A stretch of DNA of 64,000 nt from an uncultured Chitinophaga sp. (GTDB taxonomy: Bacteria > Bacteroidota > Bacteroidia > Chitinophagales > Chitinophagaceae), in NCBI RefSeq assembly GCF_937898475.1, contig NZ_CALEJS010000016.1:620001-684000 (forward strand), in the 5' to 3' direction. Under the pieces are notes generated by a model. The model saw only the letters and a list, made by a program, of their open reading frames with translations. It was not told where the DNA came from and did not search any database. Below, one piece after another: positions 35,974-45,350 of the stretch (positions are counted from its first letter, which is position 1; the number at the start of each line of letters is the position of its first letter). Both the position numbers and the translations under genes were made by a program.

Positions 35974-37512
35974 TTAGTTTAATTTAAACGAAGTATTACC
36001 CATGTTTCGTACAATACCGTCGGGGCCTTTTACTTTAACATTGTCAAAGTAAACCTGGTCGCCGGCGCGCAATGAACGGATAGCGGCCACTACGTTGCTG
36101 GGGAAATAAGCGGAGTTAGCTTCGCCTTCCACATAGTCCCGTCCGCGTGACTCGATACCTACGCGGTAGCTTACTACATCATATTTAACGCCTTCGAATT
36201 CGAAGTTTTCCAGGTCAGCCCTTAAACCGCCCTGTACTTTAAAGTCAGCAGCCTTCATTGTACCGCTTTTGTTCATACCTACCTTTAATACAGGGTCAGG
36301 TATCATTTTTACGCGGAACTCTTTGCTGCCCATGTTTTTGGTTTTTCCATCCACGTTGGCCACCACGTTGATAATGGCACGACCGGGGTTGGCAACCGTT
36401 ACGATGTAGTTACCTGCGCTCTGTTTGCGGATGTTACCTACGCTGATAGAAGCGCTTACTGCTTCAGCGGGTACACCAGCTGCAGATATTGAGATAGGAT
36501 TAGGTAATCCTATGTACAGTACGTTCATCTTGTCAGCAGAGATAGAGGTGGTTGATGCACCAACGCTATAGGTCTCGCTGAAGTTATAAGTTTCCATCTG
36601 GCCGTCAGGCTTAGGCAGGGTGATCGTACCGGAGATGGTCTTGTCACCTACACCGCCCACCGGCATTGAAAAGGTACCAAGACCTTCCTGTGCCTGGATG
36701 GTTTGACCATTCACCACGATGGTAGGATTCACTGTGCTGCTGTAAGCGCCCACGGCGATCTGCGCAGTCAGGGTCTGACCTTCCATCAGGTTCTTGGAAT
36801 TCAGTGATATGAACGGCCTTACTTTATCGAACTTGAAGTTATCTGCATCGATCTTGCGATAAAGCTCATCAATGATCAGCGACTCAGAGTTCTTGATATC
36901 GTTCTGGAACTTACCCAGAATGGTTACCGCCGCAATGGTGGGCACCATGTTAAAGTGATAAGTGGTCCAGGTTTTAGGCTTTACACCACCGTGGTCATCG
37001 TTGGTTTTGCCGATCTGTATTTTCAGCGGCAGTGTCTTTTCGAACCTTGCTTTGTCTTTAGGATCTACGTACGACAGCAGTTTGTCTCGCAGATCTTTCA
37101 GCTTCTGTTCCAGATCCGGACCTTTTTTCTGGTTCTCCATTACCCTGGTGGGAGCGTCGAGGTTATCCTTTGATTTGATATCTCCATGCTCATCACGACC
37201 ACCGGCTTCTGTAATAATGTTCTCTTTCAGCGTCTCGATGTACGCAAACATATCACCGGTCATCTTTTTTACCTCCTGGGCTTTGACCCTCAGGGGGCCT
37301 ACCTTCTCTGCGTTCTGCTTCATCTGCTCATCGAACTGCAGGTAAGTAAGGTTATTCTTATCGGTAATGGAGGTATTGGAAGTATTGATAGAATTGTTTA
37401 CAATATTGAATGCGTTTAATATTTCAGCAGAAACGTTCAATGCAAGCATGGCCGTCAAGACCAGGTACATGAAGTTGATCATCTTCTGCCGTGGATCTTT
37501 AGGTAGTGCCAT
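35974..37512 (-). CDS. gldM: Type IX secretion/gliding motor protein GldM
   Basis: The 512-residue protein has a single membrane helix near the N-terminus (about 11-30, FMYLVLTAMLALNVSAEIL) preceded by PKDPRQKMIN. The long periplasmic part consists of a helical domain and several beta domains, including SADKMNVLYIGLPNPISISA. GldM and GldL form the proton-driven rotary motor of the T9SS; the GldM shaft reaches through the periplasm. It lies 56 bp after gldL and 22 bp before gldN. Confidence 0.97.
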   Translation of the reverse strand: MALPKDPRQKMINFMYLVLTAMLALNVSAEILNAFNIVNNSINTSNTSITDKNNLTYLQFDEQMKQNAEKVGPLRVKAQEVKKMTGDMFAYIETLKENIITEAGGRDEHGDIKSKDNLDAPTRVMENQKKGPDLEQKLKDLRDKLLSYVDPKDKARFEKTLPLKIQIGKTNDDHGGVKPKTWTTYHFNMVPTIAAVTILGKFQNDIKNSESLIIDELYRKIDADNFKFDKVRPFISLNSKNLMEGQTLTAQIAVGAYSSTVNPTIVVNGQTIQAQEGLGTFSMPVGGVGDKTISGTITLPKPDGQMETYNFSETYSVGASTTSISADKMNVLYIGLPNPISISAAGVPAEAVSASISVGNIRKQSAGNYIVTVANPGRAIINVVANVDGKTKNMGSKEFRVKMIPDPVLKVGMNKSGTMKAADFKVQGGLRADLENFEFEGVKYDVVSYRVGIESRGRDYVEGEANSAYFPSNVVAAIRSLRAGDQVYFDNVKVKGPDGIVRNMGNTSFKLN

Positions 37513-37568
37513 AGTTTGTTTTCAGATTTAATGATTGCCTGTTAATAACTCAAAACTATAAGCGTACC

Positions 37569-38309
37569 TTATCTTCCGTGCATTGCGCTCAACATGTTAC
37601 CATAGATGGTATTCAGGTTGGACAGGTTCTTAGCCAGCAGGGTGATCTGTTCTTGCGTTTTCTTAGCATCGTCGATGCTGCCACTCATGGCCTGAGAAGT
37701 GCTCAACAGGTTCTTGTAGAACGTGTTCATTGCTTTCAGGTGGTTGTTGGTATCCTGCAGCTCCAGTTCATAGATGGCATTCAGGGAAGCCAGGTTTTTG
37801 GTCATGCCCTGCATCTGCTCATGGAAATGCCTGGTGGATTCTGACGCGCTGTTGAAAGAAGATACAGCGTGAGCGGCAGTGGTGTAAGCCACAGCTACGC
37901 TACCGATAGCGCTGGCAGCTTCTCTTGTTTTCTGGGTATAGTCGCCTGTGGCAGCAACCACATCGCTGATATCCCTCATTTTATCTACTGTAGTTCCTAA
38001 TTTCTGAAAATTTTCGCTCAGGCGTTGCAGGTTAGCCGGAGTAATGTCTGCTTCCTGCAGCATCTTGTCCAGTCCTGAAACTGCCGGATGACCTGCATAG
38101 GCTACTTCTGCAGGAGCGTGTTGAGCTGAGCTGTCCGGTACAAAAGCGTACACAAAGAAGATCAATGCTTCAACGCTCAGACCAAGGATCAGGGCGATAT
38201 CCGCACCCCGCCAGTGCTGCAGCTTGAACAAGGCACCGATAATTACTACTGAAGCAGCGATACATACAAAGAAGTTCAACCATTTCGCTTTGTTAGGATT
38301 CATAGCCAT
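37569..38309 (-). CDS. gldL: Type IX secretion/gliding motor protein GldL
   Basis: The 246-residue protein has two N-terminal membrane helices (about 11-28 and 36-55) joined by FKLQHWRGAD. The long cytoplasmic helical/coiled-coil region contains repeated SNFNTIY/LASLNAIYELELQDT-like heptad patterns. GldL is the stator-like membrane ring around GldM. The conserved Glu in the second helix (LSVEALIFFVYAF) is the probable proton-handling residue, by analogy with studied GldL. It lies between gldK and gldM. Confidence 0.97.
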   Translation of the reverse strand: MAMNPNKAKWLNFFVCIAASVVIIGALFKLQHWRGADIALILGLSVEALIFFVYAFVPDSSAQHAPAEVAYAGHPAVSGLDKMLQEADITPANLQRLSENFQKLGTTVDKMRDISDVVAATGDYTQKTREAASAIGSVAVAYTTAAHAVSSFNSASESTRHFHEQMQGMTKNLASLNAIYELELQDTNNHLKAMNTFYKNLLSTSQAMSGSIDDAKKTQEQITLLAKNLSNLNTIYGNMLSAMHGR

Positions 38310-38437
38310 AGGTTAAAATTTAATCTGGTTAAAGTTAATTAAGGTTAAAGTTGTTGTTACGGAATAGTTATTGCTCAAAGATTTGCATTTCAAGTACATT
38401 GCTAGGTTTCTCTCTATATACATGGCTATTGATTTTT

Positions 38438-39721
38438 TTACTTCCTACTGTTGAAATCATTCTTGGAGCGGCTCAGGAATGCAATAGTACACCTGAAACC
38501 AATATATGATTTGGCACTATCCTGGTATTCGAAAGAACGGGTACCTGATTGCAGGAAATAACCGATATCTTTCCAGGAACCGCCCCTCACAGACTTACGC
38601 TTCATTTTAGGCGGAGCGTTATCTGGTACATCCATCCTCAGATATGGGTTCATATCAGAGGTGAAAGAGTAAGAGTTTTCGTAAAAAATGTCCTGTGTCC
38701 ATTCTGCTACGTTGCCAGACATGTTATACAGACCGTAATCATTAGGCCAGTAAGCGTCTGCCCTCACAGTATAGAAACCACCATCTTCAGGATAGTTACC
38801 GCGGCCGGGTTTGAAGTTAGCCAGCAAACAGCCCTTCTTGTTGCGGATATAGTAACCGCCCCAGGGGTAAGGAGTCTGCTCCCTGCCACCGCGTGCTGCG
38901 TACTCCCACTGTGCTTCAGAAGGCAGCTGGAATTTATCTTCAGTGAAGAGGTTCTTTGAGTTACGGTAGTCTTCCCAGAACTTACTGCGCCATTCGCAGA
39001 AAGCAGAAGCCTGGTGCCAGGTTACCCCTACTACCGGGTAGTTATCGAAGGCCGGATGCCAGAAGTACATACGGGTCATCGGCTCATTGTAAGCATAAGA
39101 GAAGTCCCTGATCCAGCACAGCGTGTCCGGGTAGATAGCAACGTCCTTCTTCACGATAAAAGAGGAACGGGGCTTACCCTTGTTCTCACGCAGTTTGGCC
39201 TGGTCCCAGTTGAAAGATTCCTGGTGGTACAACAGCTTGTACACATCGATCTCCTTCTTATTATACAGGCGATCTTCCGGAGAATAAATCATGGCATCGA
39301 TCTTTTCCCACGTAGCCTTGTCTTTCCAGTTGATCTTCTGTTTCCAGTCTATAATATCCTGGTCTCCATCTTTCTTCACATGTCCCATCAGGATATGCGC
39401 AATAGAATCCCGCACCCAGTAAACAAACTGGCGGTATTCGTTATTGGTGATCTCTGTGGCATCCATGTAGAAACCAGAGATGGAAATGGACTTGTTACGG
39501 GCTGTAAACGCATAGTTCACATCTTCATCGCTGGGCCCCATGTGAAAGGTCCCGGATGGCACGTACACCATTCCATACGGTACAGGCGGGAAATACTTTG
39601 GTCTGGGGCTAACTCCTATAAGTTGCCCTTGCGCATTTTTGGAGGTTTTATTACCACCACAGCTGGCCAGCAGGCTTACCAGCAAAACAGCGAACAGACC
39701 ACTAGAATAATTAAGCTTCAT
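38438..39721 (-). CDS. gldK: Type IX secretion/gliding lipoprotein GldK
   Basis: From the Met at 39721 (MKLNYSSG) a lipoprotein signal ends at Cys21 (SLLASC). The rest is a formylglycine-generating-enzyme/sulfatase-modifying-factor fold: MVYVPSGTFHMGPSDED, GFYMDATEITNNEYRQFV, PVVGVTWHQASAFCEWRS, LPSEAQWEYAARGG and SVRGGSWKD. GldK (PorK) forms the outer-membrane-associated ring with GldN and is not thought to be an active enzyme. It heads gldKLMN; a longer ATG start at 39736 exists. The gap to gldL is 128 bp. Confidence 0.96.
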   Translation of the reverse strand: MKLNYSSGLFAVLLVSLLASCGGNKTSKNAQGQLIGVSPRPKYFPPVPYGMVYVPSGTFHMGPSDEDVNYAFTARNKSISISGFYMDATEITNNEYRQFVYWVRDSIAHILMGHVKKDGDQDIIDWKQKINWKDKATWEKIDAMIYSPEDRLYNKKEIDVYKLLYHQESFNWDQAKLRENKGKPRSSFIVKKDVAIYPDTLCWIRDFSYAYNEPMTRMYFWHPAFDNYPVVGVTWHQASAFCEWRSKFWEDYRNSKNLFTEDKFQLPSEAQWEYAARGGREQTPYPWGGYYIRNKKGCLLANFKPGRGNYPEDGGFYTVRADAYWPNDYGLYNMSGNVAEWTQDIFYENSYSFTSDMNPYLRMDVPDNAPPKMKRKSVRGGSWKDIGYFLQSGTRSFEYQDSAKSYIGFRCTIAFLSRSKNDFNSRK

Positions 39722-40016
39722 AAGGGTAGCTTTCAATCTTATAAATTAGTCTTTCAAAGGACATTCAGAAAAGACTTGCCATAAGTTTTCCACAAAAGTG
39801 TTGACATATAACTTATCCACATCTGAATTGGTGCAAGATAACAAATGTAACAATTATTTTTAATCCGTAGTTACTTTTCGTACAACTTTTTCAAACCGCT
39901 TCAGCAACCTACGGTAATTACATTAAACGCCGTTTTTAACATTTTATTATATAAATCGATTAACATTTGTTTCAGTTGTTCACCCTTATGCCTCCAATAG
40001 TACTGCAAGTTAGTAA
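39722..40016. other. AT-rich region upstream of gldK with two DnaA-box-like sites
   Basis: No gene is seen. TTATCCACA (39813-39821) matches the DnaA box consensus exactly, and TTTTCCACA (39786-39794) differs by one base. A minus-strand TACATTTG at 39842-39849 fits the -7 element and could serve gldK with a leader of about 115 nt. The rest is AT-rich without clear structure. Confidence 0.45.
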
Positions 40017-42065
40017 TTATTTTAATAAATTAATGATTTCTTGTATATAATTAGCTGGCTTAATACAATGATAATCCTGGCATAAATATATTAGCGTTTT
40101 TCCTGCTTGCATTCTCTGCTCCAGCAAAGGAAGGCCCGGAACGTCTTTCTCATTGCCTAACAATACTTTAAAAGGAACATAATGCTGATGCAACTCCTTC
40201 ATTCTGGCCAGGTACGCTTCTCCAACCACCGCTATTTCATAGGAACCTTTTACCATCTGCAACAACTCACCGGCCCATACCCCGAAAGAAGTAGGGTAGC
40301 GCACCGCTGTTTGTGACAGCCGGGCCAGCATATCCTGCGCCCGGGATGCCCATTGTCGCTCGTCATATACCAGGGCCAGGTACCGCAGGTTGGCCGCCAT
40401 TACGGCATTACCGCTGGGCACCGCCCCGTCGTAAATCTCCTTTTTACGCACAATTACATCCCTTTGGCCCAGCCGGGTGTAGTAAAAATAAGTGCCGGAT
40501 TCATCTGAGAACTGCTCAATTACAAACTCCGTCAGTTCCCGTGCCCTGGTTAGCCAGTCCAGGCTACCCGATACTTCCTGCAGGGCTATCAGCGCCCGGA
40601 TCAGGAAAGCATAATCGTCCAGAAAGGCAGGGTACTTTGCCTGGCCGTCCTTCCAGGTATGGAAAAAGGCCTGCCCGCTGTCTGGCTGGCGTAAATGCTG
40701 CCAGCAGAACTCCATTGCCCGGGTAGCCATGTCCAGGTACCGCGCATTACCCAATGCCGCATAGGCCTTACAGCAGGCGTGTATCATAAGGGCATTCCAG
40801 CCCAGCAGTATCTTATCGTCCAGCCCGGGACGGATACGGGGAGCCCGTGCCTCCATCAGCTGCTGGCGGCAGCTTTGCATCAGTTGCTCCAGCGCAGCAG
40901 CGTCTATTTTCTTCATCGCTGCAAACTCCTTTACCGGATGCCGCAGCCATAATATATTCGTCTCCTCCCAGTTGCCATTTTCGGTTATATCGTAACATTC
41001 GCAGAACAGGGTCGCCTTATCGCCCAGTACCTGCTCCACTTCCTCGTAACTCCAGGTATAGAACTTTCCTTCCACCCCTTCGGAGTCTGCATCCAGGGCC
41101 GAATAAAAGCCACCCCCTGTATGCATCATTTCCCGTTCTATAAAGGCCAGTGTATCTGTAATGGTTTGCGAATAATGCTCCTGGCGGGTAAGCTGGAAGG
41201 CTTCACTTAAAACATCTGTCAGCAATGCATTGTCATACAGCATCTTTTCAAAGTGCGGCGCAAGCCACTGCTCATCCGTACTGTAACGGGCAAAGCCGCC
41301 GCCCAGCTGATCATAAATACCGCCCTGTATCATTTTATCAAGAGATAGCAGGGCCTGCTTCAAGGCCTCAGGAGCATCGAAACTATAGTGATAACGTAAA
41401 AGATATTGTATGGAAAAAGTTCCGGGAAACTTGGGCGCACGGCCAAAGCCGCCCCATACCTTGTCTGCCTGAGACAAGATATTCTGGTAAATGGTATCAC
41501 ACTGTTCCCGCGTAAACAACTCCTCTTTGGGAATATGGATCAGCGACCCGCTCTGTGTACCGAACTGATTGGATTGCGATAGGTGACTGGTAAGTGTAGC
41601 CGCCTGTTCCTCTATATCATTGCGGCGCTCCTTGAATGCCTGCGAAAGTGCCAGCAGCACTTCTTTCCAGGAGGGACGATTGTAGGCCTTTACCGGCGGA
41701 AAGTAGGTGCCTCCGTAAAAAGGCCGCTTGTCAGGAGTAAGAAAAACATTCAGGGGCCAGCCTCCCGCACCCGTCATGGCCTGAAGGGCATCCATATAGA
41801 TGTGATCCAGGTCAGGCCGTTCCTCCCTGTCTATTTTGATATTGACAAAATGCTCGTTCATGACACGTGCAGTGGCTTCATCCTCGAAGCTCTCCCGCTC
41901 CATCACATGACACCAGTGACAGGCTGCATAACCTATACTGACCAGAATTGGCTTATCTTCCTGCAAAGCTTTTTGTAAGGCCTCTTCTCCCCAGGGATAC
42001 CAATCCACCGGGTTATGTGCGTGCTGCAGTAAGTACGGACTTGTCTCCCCTGATAATCTGTTCAC
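40017..42065 (-). CDS. DUF255/thioredoxin-like protein with a glycosidase-like helical domain (YyaL family)
   Basis: The 682-residue protein begins with the conserved SPYLLQHAHNPVDWYPWGEE. The thioredoxin-like part (about 1-170) has a CHWC active site in YAACHWCHVMERESFEDE. The remainder resembles an alpha/alpha six-hairpin toroid (WGGFGRAPKFPGTF, QLGGGFARYSTDEQWLAPHF, GFYSALDADSEGVEGKFYTW, DDKILLGWNALMI). It matches the widely conserved YyaL/SPATA20 family whose biochemical role is not known. It stands alone between gldK and hemD, each with its own signals. Confidence 0.92.
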   Translation of the reverse strand: MNRLSGETSPYLLQHAHNPVDWYPWGEEALQKALQEDKPILVSIGYAACHWCHVMERESFEDEATARVMNEHFVNIKIDREERPDLDHIYMDALQAMTGAGGWPLNVFLTPDKRPFYGGTYFPPVKAYNRPSWKEVLLALSQAFKERRNDIEEQAATLTSHLSQSNQFGTQSGSLIHIPKEELFTREQCDTIYQNILSQADKVWGGFGRAPKFPGTFSIQYLLRYHYSFDAPEALKQALLSLDKMIQGGIYDQLGGGFARYSTDEQWLAPHFEKMLYDNALLTDVLSEAFQLTRQEHYSQTITDTLAFIEREMMHTGGGFYSALDADSEGVEGKFYTWSYEEVEQVLGDKATLFCECYDITENGNWEETNILWLRHPVKEFAAMKKIDAAALEQLMQSCRQQLMEARAPRIRPGLDDKILLGWNALMIHACCKAYAALGNARYLDMATRAMEFCWQHLRQPDSGQAFFHTWKDGQAKYPAFLDDYAFLIRALIALQEVSGSLDWLTRARELTEFVIEQFSDESGTYFYYTRLGQRDVIVRKKEIYDGAVPSGNAVMAANLRYLALVYDERQWASRAQDMLARLSQTAVRYPTSFGVWAGELLQMVKGSYEIAVVGEAYLARMKELHQHYVPFKVLLGNEKDVPGLPLLEQRMQAGKTLIYLCQDYHCIKPANYIQEIINLLK

Positions 42066-42161
42066 GTGTACACAGGCTATGGTTAGTAAAAGAATTGGTG
42101 ATGGGACAGTTGGACTTTGTGTTCGTTGCTACAATATAATTATAATCAGGCACATAAAAAA

Positions 42162-42179
42162 GGACGGCTTTCGCCGTCC
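42162..42179 (-). terminator. Terminator after hemD
   Basis: A perfect 7-bp GC-rich stem GGACGGC/GCCGTCC with a 4-nt loop is followed on the minus strand by TTTTTTATG. It lies 37 bp after the hemD stop. Confidence 0.92.
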
Positions 42180-42215
42180 CTCGCAAGTAAGTTATTTTTT
42201 CGTTCTTTTTCGTGA

Positions 42216-43007
42216 TTATTTTTTGTTCAGCTCGGCCAGATACTGTTCCAGCGCAGCCACCATAGAGGGCGCCTGGGGAGCAGGTGCTTTTACATCCAGC
42301 CTTAAACCAGCCTCTTCCACAGCTGCAGAAGTAGTAGGACCAAAGGCGCCGATACGGGTACCATTTTGCTGAAATTCAGGGAAATTTTCAAACAGTGATT
42401 TAACGCCGGAAGGACTGAAGAACACGATCATGTCGTATGCTTTGGTCATTACTTCTTTTACATCGTTAGATACTGTTTTATATAGCGTAGCAGTAGCATA
42501 CTCGCATTTATTTATTTTCAGCCACTCTTCAATGTCTTTTTTCTGACTGTCGGAACTGGGGAACAGGAATTTTTCATTGTCCCTGTGTTTGTTCATTACT
42601 TCCAGCAGACTTTTAGTAGAACCGTCTGCCCCGTAAAACACCTTCCGCTTCCTGTAAAGGATGAATTTCTGGAGATACAAAGCCACGGCTTCTGTTATGC
42701 AAAAGTATTTGCAATCCTGCGACACTTTGATCTTCATTTCCTCGCAGATCCTGAAAAAGTGATCCACTGAGTTACGACTGGTAAAGATAACCGCTGTAAA
42801 ATTCAGGATATCAATCTTCTGTTTCCTGAACTCTTTTGCTGATAATCCTTCTACCCTTATAAAAGGATGAAAATCCAACTTTACATTGAATTTCTTAGCC
42901 AGATCATAATAAGGGGATTTCTCAGTTTCAGGCTTTGGCTGGGAAATGAGGATCGACTGAACATGATGTTTTACTTGCAAATCTGCTTTTGACCCGCCTT
43001 TTATCAT
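42216..43007 (-). CDS. hemD: Uroporphyrinogen-III synthase
   Basis: The 263-residue protein has the two-domain HemD pattern: ILISQPKPETEKSPYYDLAK at the N-terminus, AVIFTSRNSVDHFFRICEE, then the second domain with ATLYKTVSNDV, MIVFFSPSGVKSLFENFPEF and RIGAFGPTTSAAVEEAGLR. It closes hydroxymethylbilane to uroporphyrinogen III in haem synthesis. It lies 36 bp after the DUF4271 gene, probably in one transcript, as is usual in Bacteroidota. A terminator follows. Confidence 0.9.
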   Translation of the reverse strand: MIKGGSKADLQVKHHVQSILISQPKPETEKSPYYDLAKKFNVKLDFHPFIRVEGLSAKEFRKQKIDILNFTAVIFTSRNSVDHFFRICEEMKIKVSQDCKYFCITEAVALYLQKFILYRKRKVFYGADGSTKSLLEVMNKHRDNEKFLFPSSDSQKKDIEEWLKINKCEYATATLYKTVSNDVKEVMTKAYDMIVFFSPSGVKSLFENFPEFQQNGTRIGAFGPTTSAAVEEAGLRLDVKAPAPQAPSMVAALEQYLAELNKK

Positions 43008-43043
43008 ACTTAAATTTGCTCTTGTGTTAACAATTGGCAGTAA

Positions 43044-44108
43044 TCATGGATTACCGGTTAACCAGATCAGCAACACCTTTGTTAAAATCAACACGGGCGC
43101 TACTTCGAATGCGCAAAGGTAAAGAAAAAAATGCAATTTACTGAAAGATAGATATTGCTTTACTACAGAATAAGACCTAATGTATCTATATCCAATTAAT
43201 AAGATTATAAAAAATAACGAAATATATAGGAAGGCGCTGGCTATTTCAGGTTGACAGAAAGCCAGTATCACCAGGAAAGGCACCAGCAGTATGCCTAACA
43301 CCTTGTTGATCAGATAAAGAATAAATATGTACGCATCCGCCAGGTCGTTGTTACCAAATAACCATCCGCAGAAACGCAGCACCAGGTATTTGGTTACATA
43401 GATCACCGCCACCAGCATGATCAGTCCGGGTATCAACAGCCAGCCATCTGCATTGAAAATATACTGCTTACGGTACATCAGCAGGTACAGGTACACCCCA
43501 ACGCTCACCACAAAAAAAGCATTCAGCAGGAAATTCGGGAAAGGGGATTGGGAAAGCTGGTCCTTTAACTGGCGCTGGCTCAGCGTGGGGTTCAGGAATG
43601 CCCGGAACAGGTCTGAAAAGTATTTGAGATACGCCATCCTGATAATACCCAGCAACAATACAATACCGGTTACCAGGTACACCAGCCAGTCCAGGTCCTT
43701 ATATGGCCGTGGTATATTGAGATCGTAATAACTTGGTTTGTTGGCATGAAGGAACATATTCTTACCTGCCAGGTTACGTAAAAAAATATCGTAAGGAGTA
43801 TCCTGATGCAAAATTACAGGCGCCTGCTGCTGTGTGCTGTCAGTTGCAGATTTTGAAGTATCCGCAGCTGGCAATGGGCCCCTGGCAGTTGCCGCATTGG
43901 ACGCAGTTACGGTAGCGGGTGTTTTCGGTTTTACTGCCAGCCGTACGCTGTCAGCTGCCGGCTTTTTTTTCACGGGCGCCTTTGGCTTCGCGGTATCTTT
44001 CACGGTGCTATTCACCTGACTGGCGCTATTGCCTGCACTGTCCGTCTGCCCATATAATTGTAATCCGCTGAATATTAGTATGAAGAGTAATAATAGCCCG
44101 TTTCGCAC
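43044..44108 (-). CDS. DUF4271-family membrane protein
   Basis: The protein has an N-terminal signal-like helix (GLLLLFILIFSGLQLYGQ), a long Pro/Ala/Lys/Thr-rich periplasmic linker (KPKAPVKKKPAADSVR) and then about six to seven membrane helices from WLVYLVTGIVLLLGIIRMAY onward. This matches the DUF4271 family found beside hemD; no function is established. The ATG at 44156 overlaps the promoter region and leaves 5 bp to the divergent hemW frame, so the GTG at 44108, just before the hydrophobic helix, is preferred. Confidence 0.82.
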   Translation of the reverse strand: MRNGLLLLFILIFSGLQLYGQTDSAGNSASQVNSTVKDTAKPKAPVKKKPAADSVRLAVKPKTPATVTASNAATARGPLPAADTSKSATDSTQQQAPVILHQDTPYDIFLRNLAGKNMFLHANKPSYYDLNIPRPYKDLDWLVYLVTGIVLLLGIIRMAYLKYFSDLFRAFLNPTLSQRQLKDQLSQSPFPNFLLNAFFVVSVGVYLYLLMYRKQYIFNADGWLLIPGLIMLVAVIYVTKYLVLRFCGWLFGNNDLADAYIFILYLINKVLGILLVPFLVILAFCQPEIASAFLYISLFFIILLIGYRYIRSYSVVKQYLSFSKLHFFLYLCAFEVAPVLILTKVLLIWLTGNP

Positions 44109-44119
44109 CAGATTATTTT

Positions 44120-44135
44120 TATGTTTGCAAATATA
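44120..44135. promoter_or_regulatory. Back-to-back -7 elements between DUF4271 and hemW
   Basis: TATGTTTGCAAATATA contains TATGTTTG on the plus strand (44120-44127) and TATATTTG on the minus strand (44135-44128), two abutting TAnnTTTG boxes facing away from each other. They fit divergent promoters for hemW and the DUF4271 gene. Exact -33 TTG partners are not seen. Confidence 0.55.
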
Positions 44136-44185
44136 ATATAAATGTCTGTGGGTCATAGCTCATGGCCCACAGGCCCTACTCAATT

Positions 44186-45310
44186 ATGGCTGGTATCTAT
44201 TTACATATACCGTTCTGTAAACAGGCGTGTTACTATTGCAACTTTCATTTTTCCACCTCGCTGTCGCAGAAAAATGCGCTGGTTGACAGCCTGTTAGAAG
44301 AGATGAAGCTCCGTCAGTCTTACCTGCGGGGCCAACCTGTTAACACGGTATATTTCGGGGGAGGCACCCCCAGTCTTTTATCTGATACCGACCTGCAACG
44401 CCTGATGGAACAGCTGCATCAGCTCTTCACCATCCGGCCGGATGCAGAAATTACCCTGGAAGCTAACCCGGATGATCTGCATCCGGAAAAAGTCCGCTCC
44501 CTGAAAGCCGCCGGTATCAATCGCCTGAGCATCGGTGTGCAATCCTTTCATGAAGCAGACCTCCGCTGGATGAACCGGGCCCACAACAGCCAGCAGGCTT
44601 TGAACTGCATACTTTACGCCCGGGAGGCAGGCATCCATAACCTGAGTATAGACCTTATATACGGAGGTCCCACCCTCAGCGATGAGGGCTGGGAACAAAA
44701 TGTACAACAGGCCATTGCACTGCAGATACCTCATCTTTCCTGCTATGCCCTCACGGTGGAACCAGGCACCGCGCTGGACAGCTTCATTAAAAAGCATAAA
44801 GTACCACCTGTAGATCCCGATAAAGCCGCCCGCCATTTTGAACAACTAATGCAATGGCTGGCTGCCGCTGGTTATGAACATTACGAGATCTCCAATTTTG
44901 CACTGCCAGGCTGGCACTCCCGCCATAACAGCAGCTACTGGAAAGGCGAACATTACCTCGGCCTTGGGCCGTCTGCTCATTCCTTTAACGGCAGCTCCCG
45001 GCAGTGGAACGTGGCTAACAACAGCGTTTATATAAACGGCATACGGGAAGGAAAAGTGCCTTTTGAAGGGGAAATACTCAGCAAGGAGATGCAGCTGAAC
45101 GAGTATATCATGACCTCGCTCCGTACATCGGCCGGTTGCAACCTGCAGCTGGTGGCCGATCAGTACGGGGAAGAGCAGCGCCGCCGGCTGGAAAGCGGCA
45201 GCCGCGAATTTATACTTGCAGGGAAGATGATAAGGCAGGAAAATGCCCTGGTGCTTACCCCGGAAGGCAGGTTATTTGCCGATGGAATAGCGGCAGAATT
45301 GTTTGTTTAG
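44186..45310 (+). CDS. hemW: Radical SAM haem chaperone HemW
   Basis: The roughly 374-residue protein opens MAGIYLHIPFCKQACYYCNF, with the CxxxCxxC iron-sulfur motif of radical SAM enzymes and the HemW-specific layout. Further motifs are YFGGGTPSLL, TLEANPDD, GINRLSIGVQSF and LIYGGPTLSDEGW. HemW inserts haem into respiratory proteins and was formerly called coproporphyrinogen oxidase-like. The Met at 44186 fits the family; an ATG at 44162 would add eight residues. It is divergent from the DUF4271-hemD operon, also a haem context. Confidence 0.93.
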   Translation: MAGIYLHIPFCKQACYYCNFHFSTSLSQKNALVDSLLEEMKLRQSYLRGQPVNTVYFGGGTPSLLSDTDLQRLMEQLHQLFTIRPDAEITLEANPDDLHPEKVRSLKAAGINRLSIGVQSFHEADLRWMNRAHNSQQALNCILYAREAGIHNLSIDLIYGGPTLSDEGWEQNVQQAIALQIPHLSCYALTVEPGTALDSFIKKHKVPPVDPDKAARHFEQLMQWLAAAGYEHYEISNFALPGWHSRHNSSYWKGEHYLGLGPSAHSFNGSSRQWNVANNSVYINGIREGKVPFEGEILSKEMQLNEYIMTSLRTSAGCNLQLVADQYGEEQRRRLESGSREFILAGKMIRQENALVLTPEGRLFADGIAAELFV

Positions 45311-45350
45311 ATAAAGTAATGCTCCGCTGCCCGTAGGCGGTTATGGTTAC

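Noticed and set aside
39014..39784. Open frame of 256 codons antisense to gldK
   Set aside because: It is antisense to conserved gldK motifs and extends into the gldK promoter region.
39722..40016. Chromosome origin upstream of gldK
   Set aside because: Only two DnaA-like boxes are seen, with no dnaA, dnaN or cluster of boxes; not enough to call an origin.
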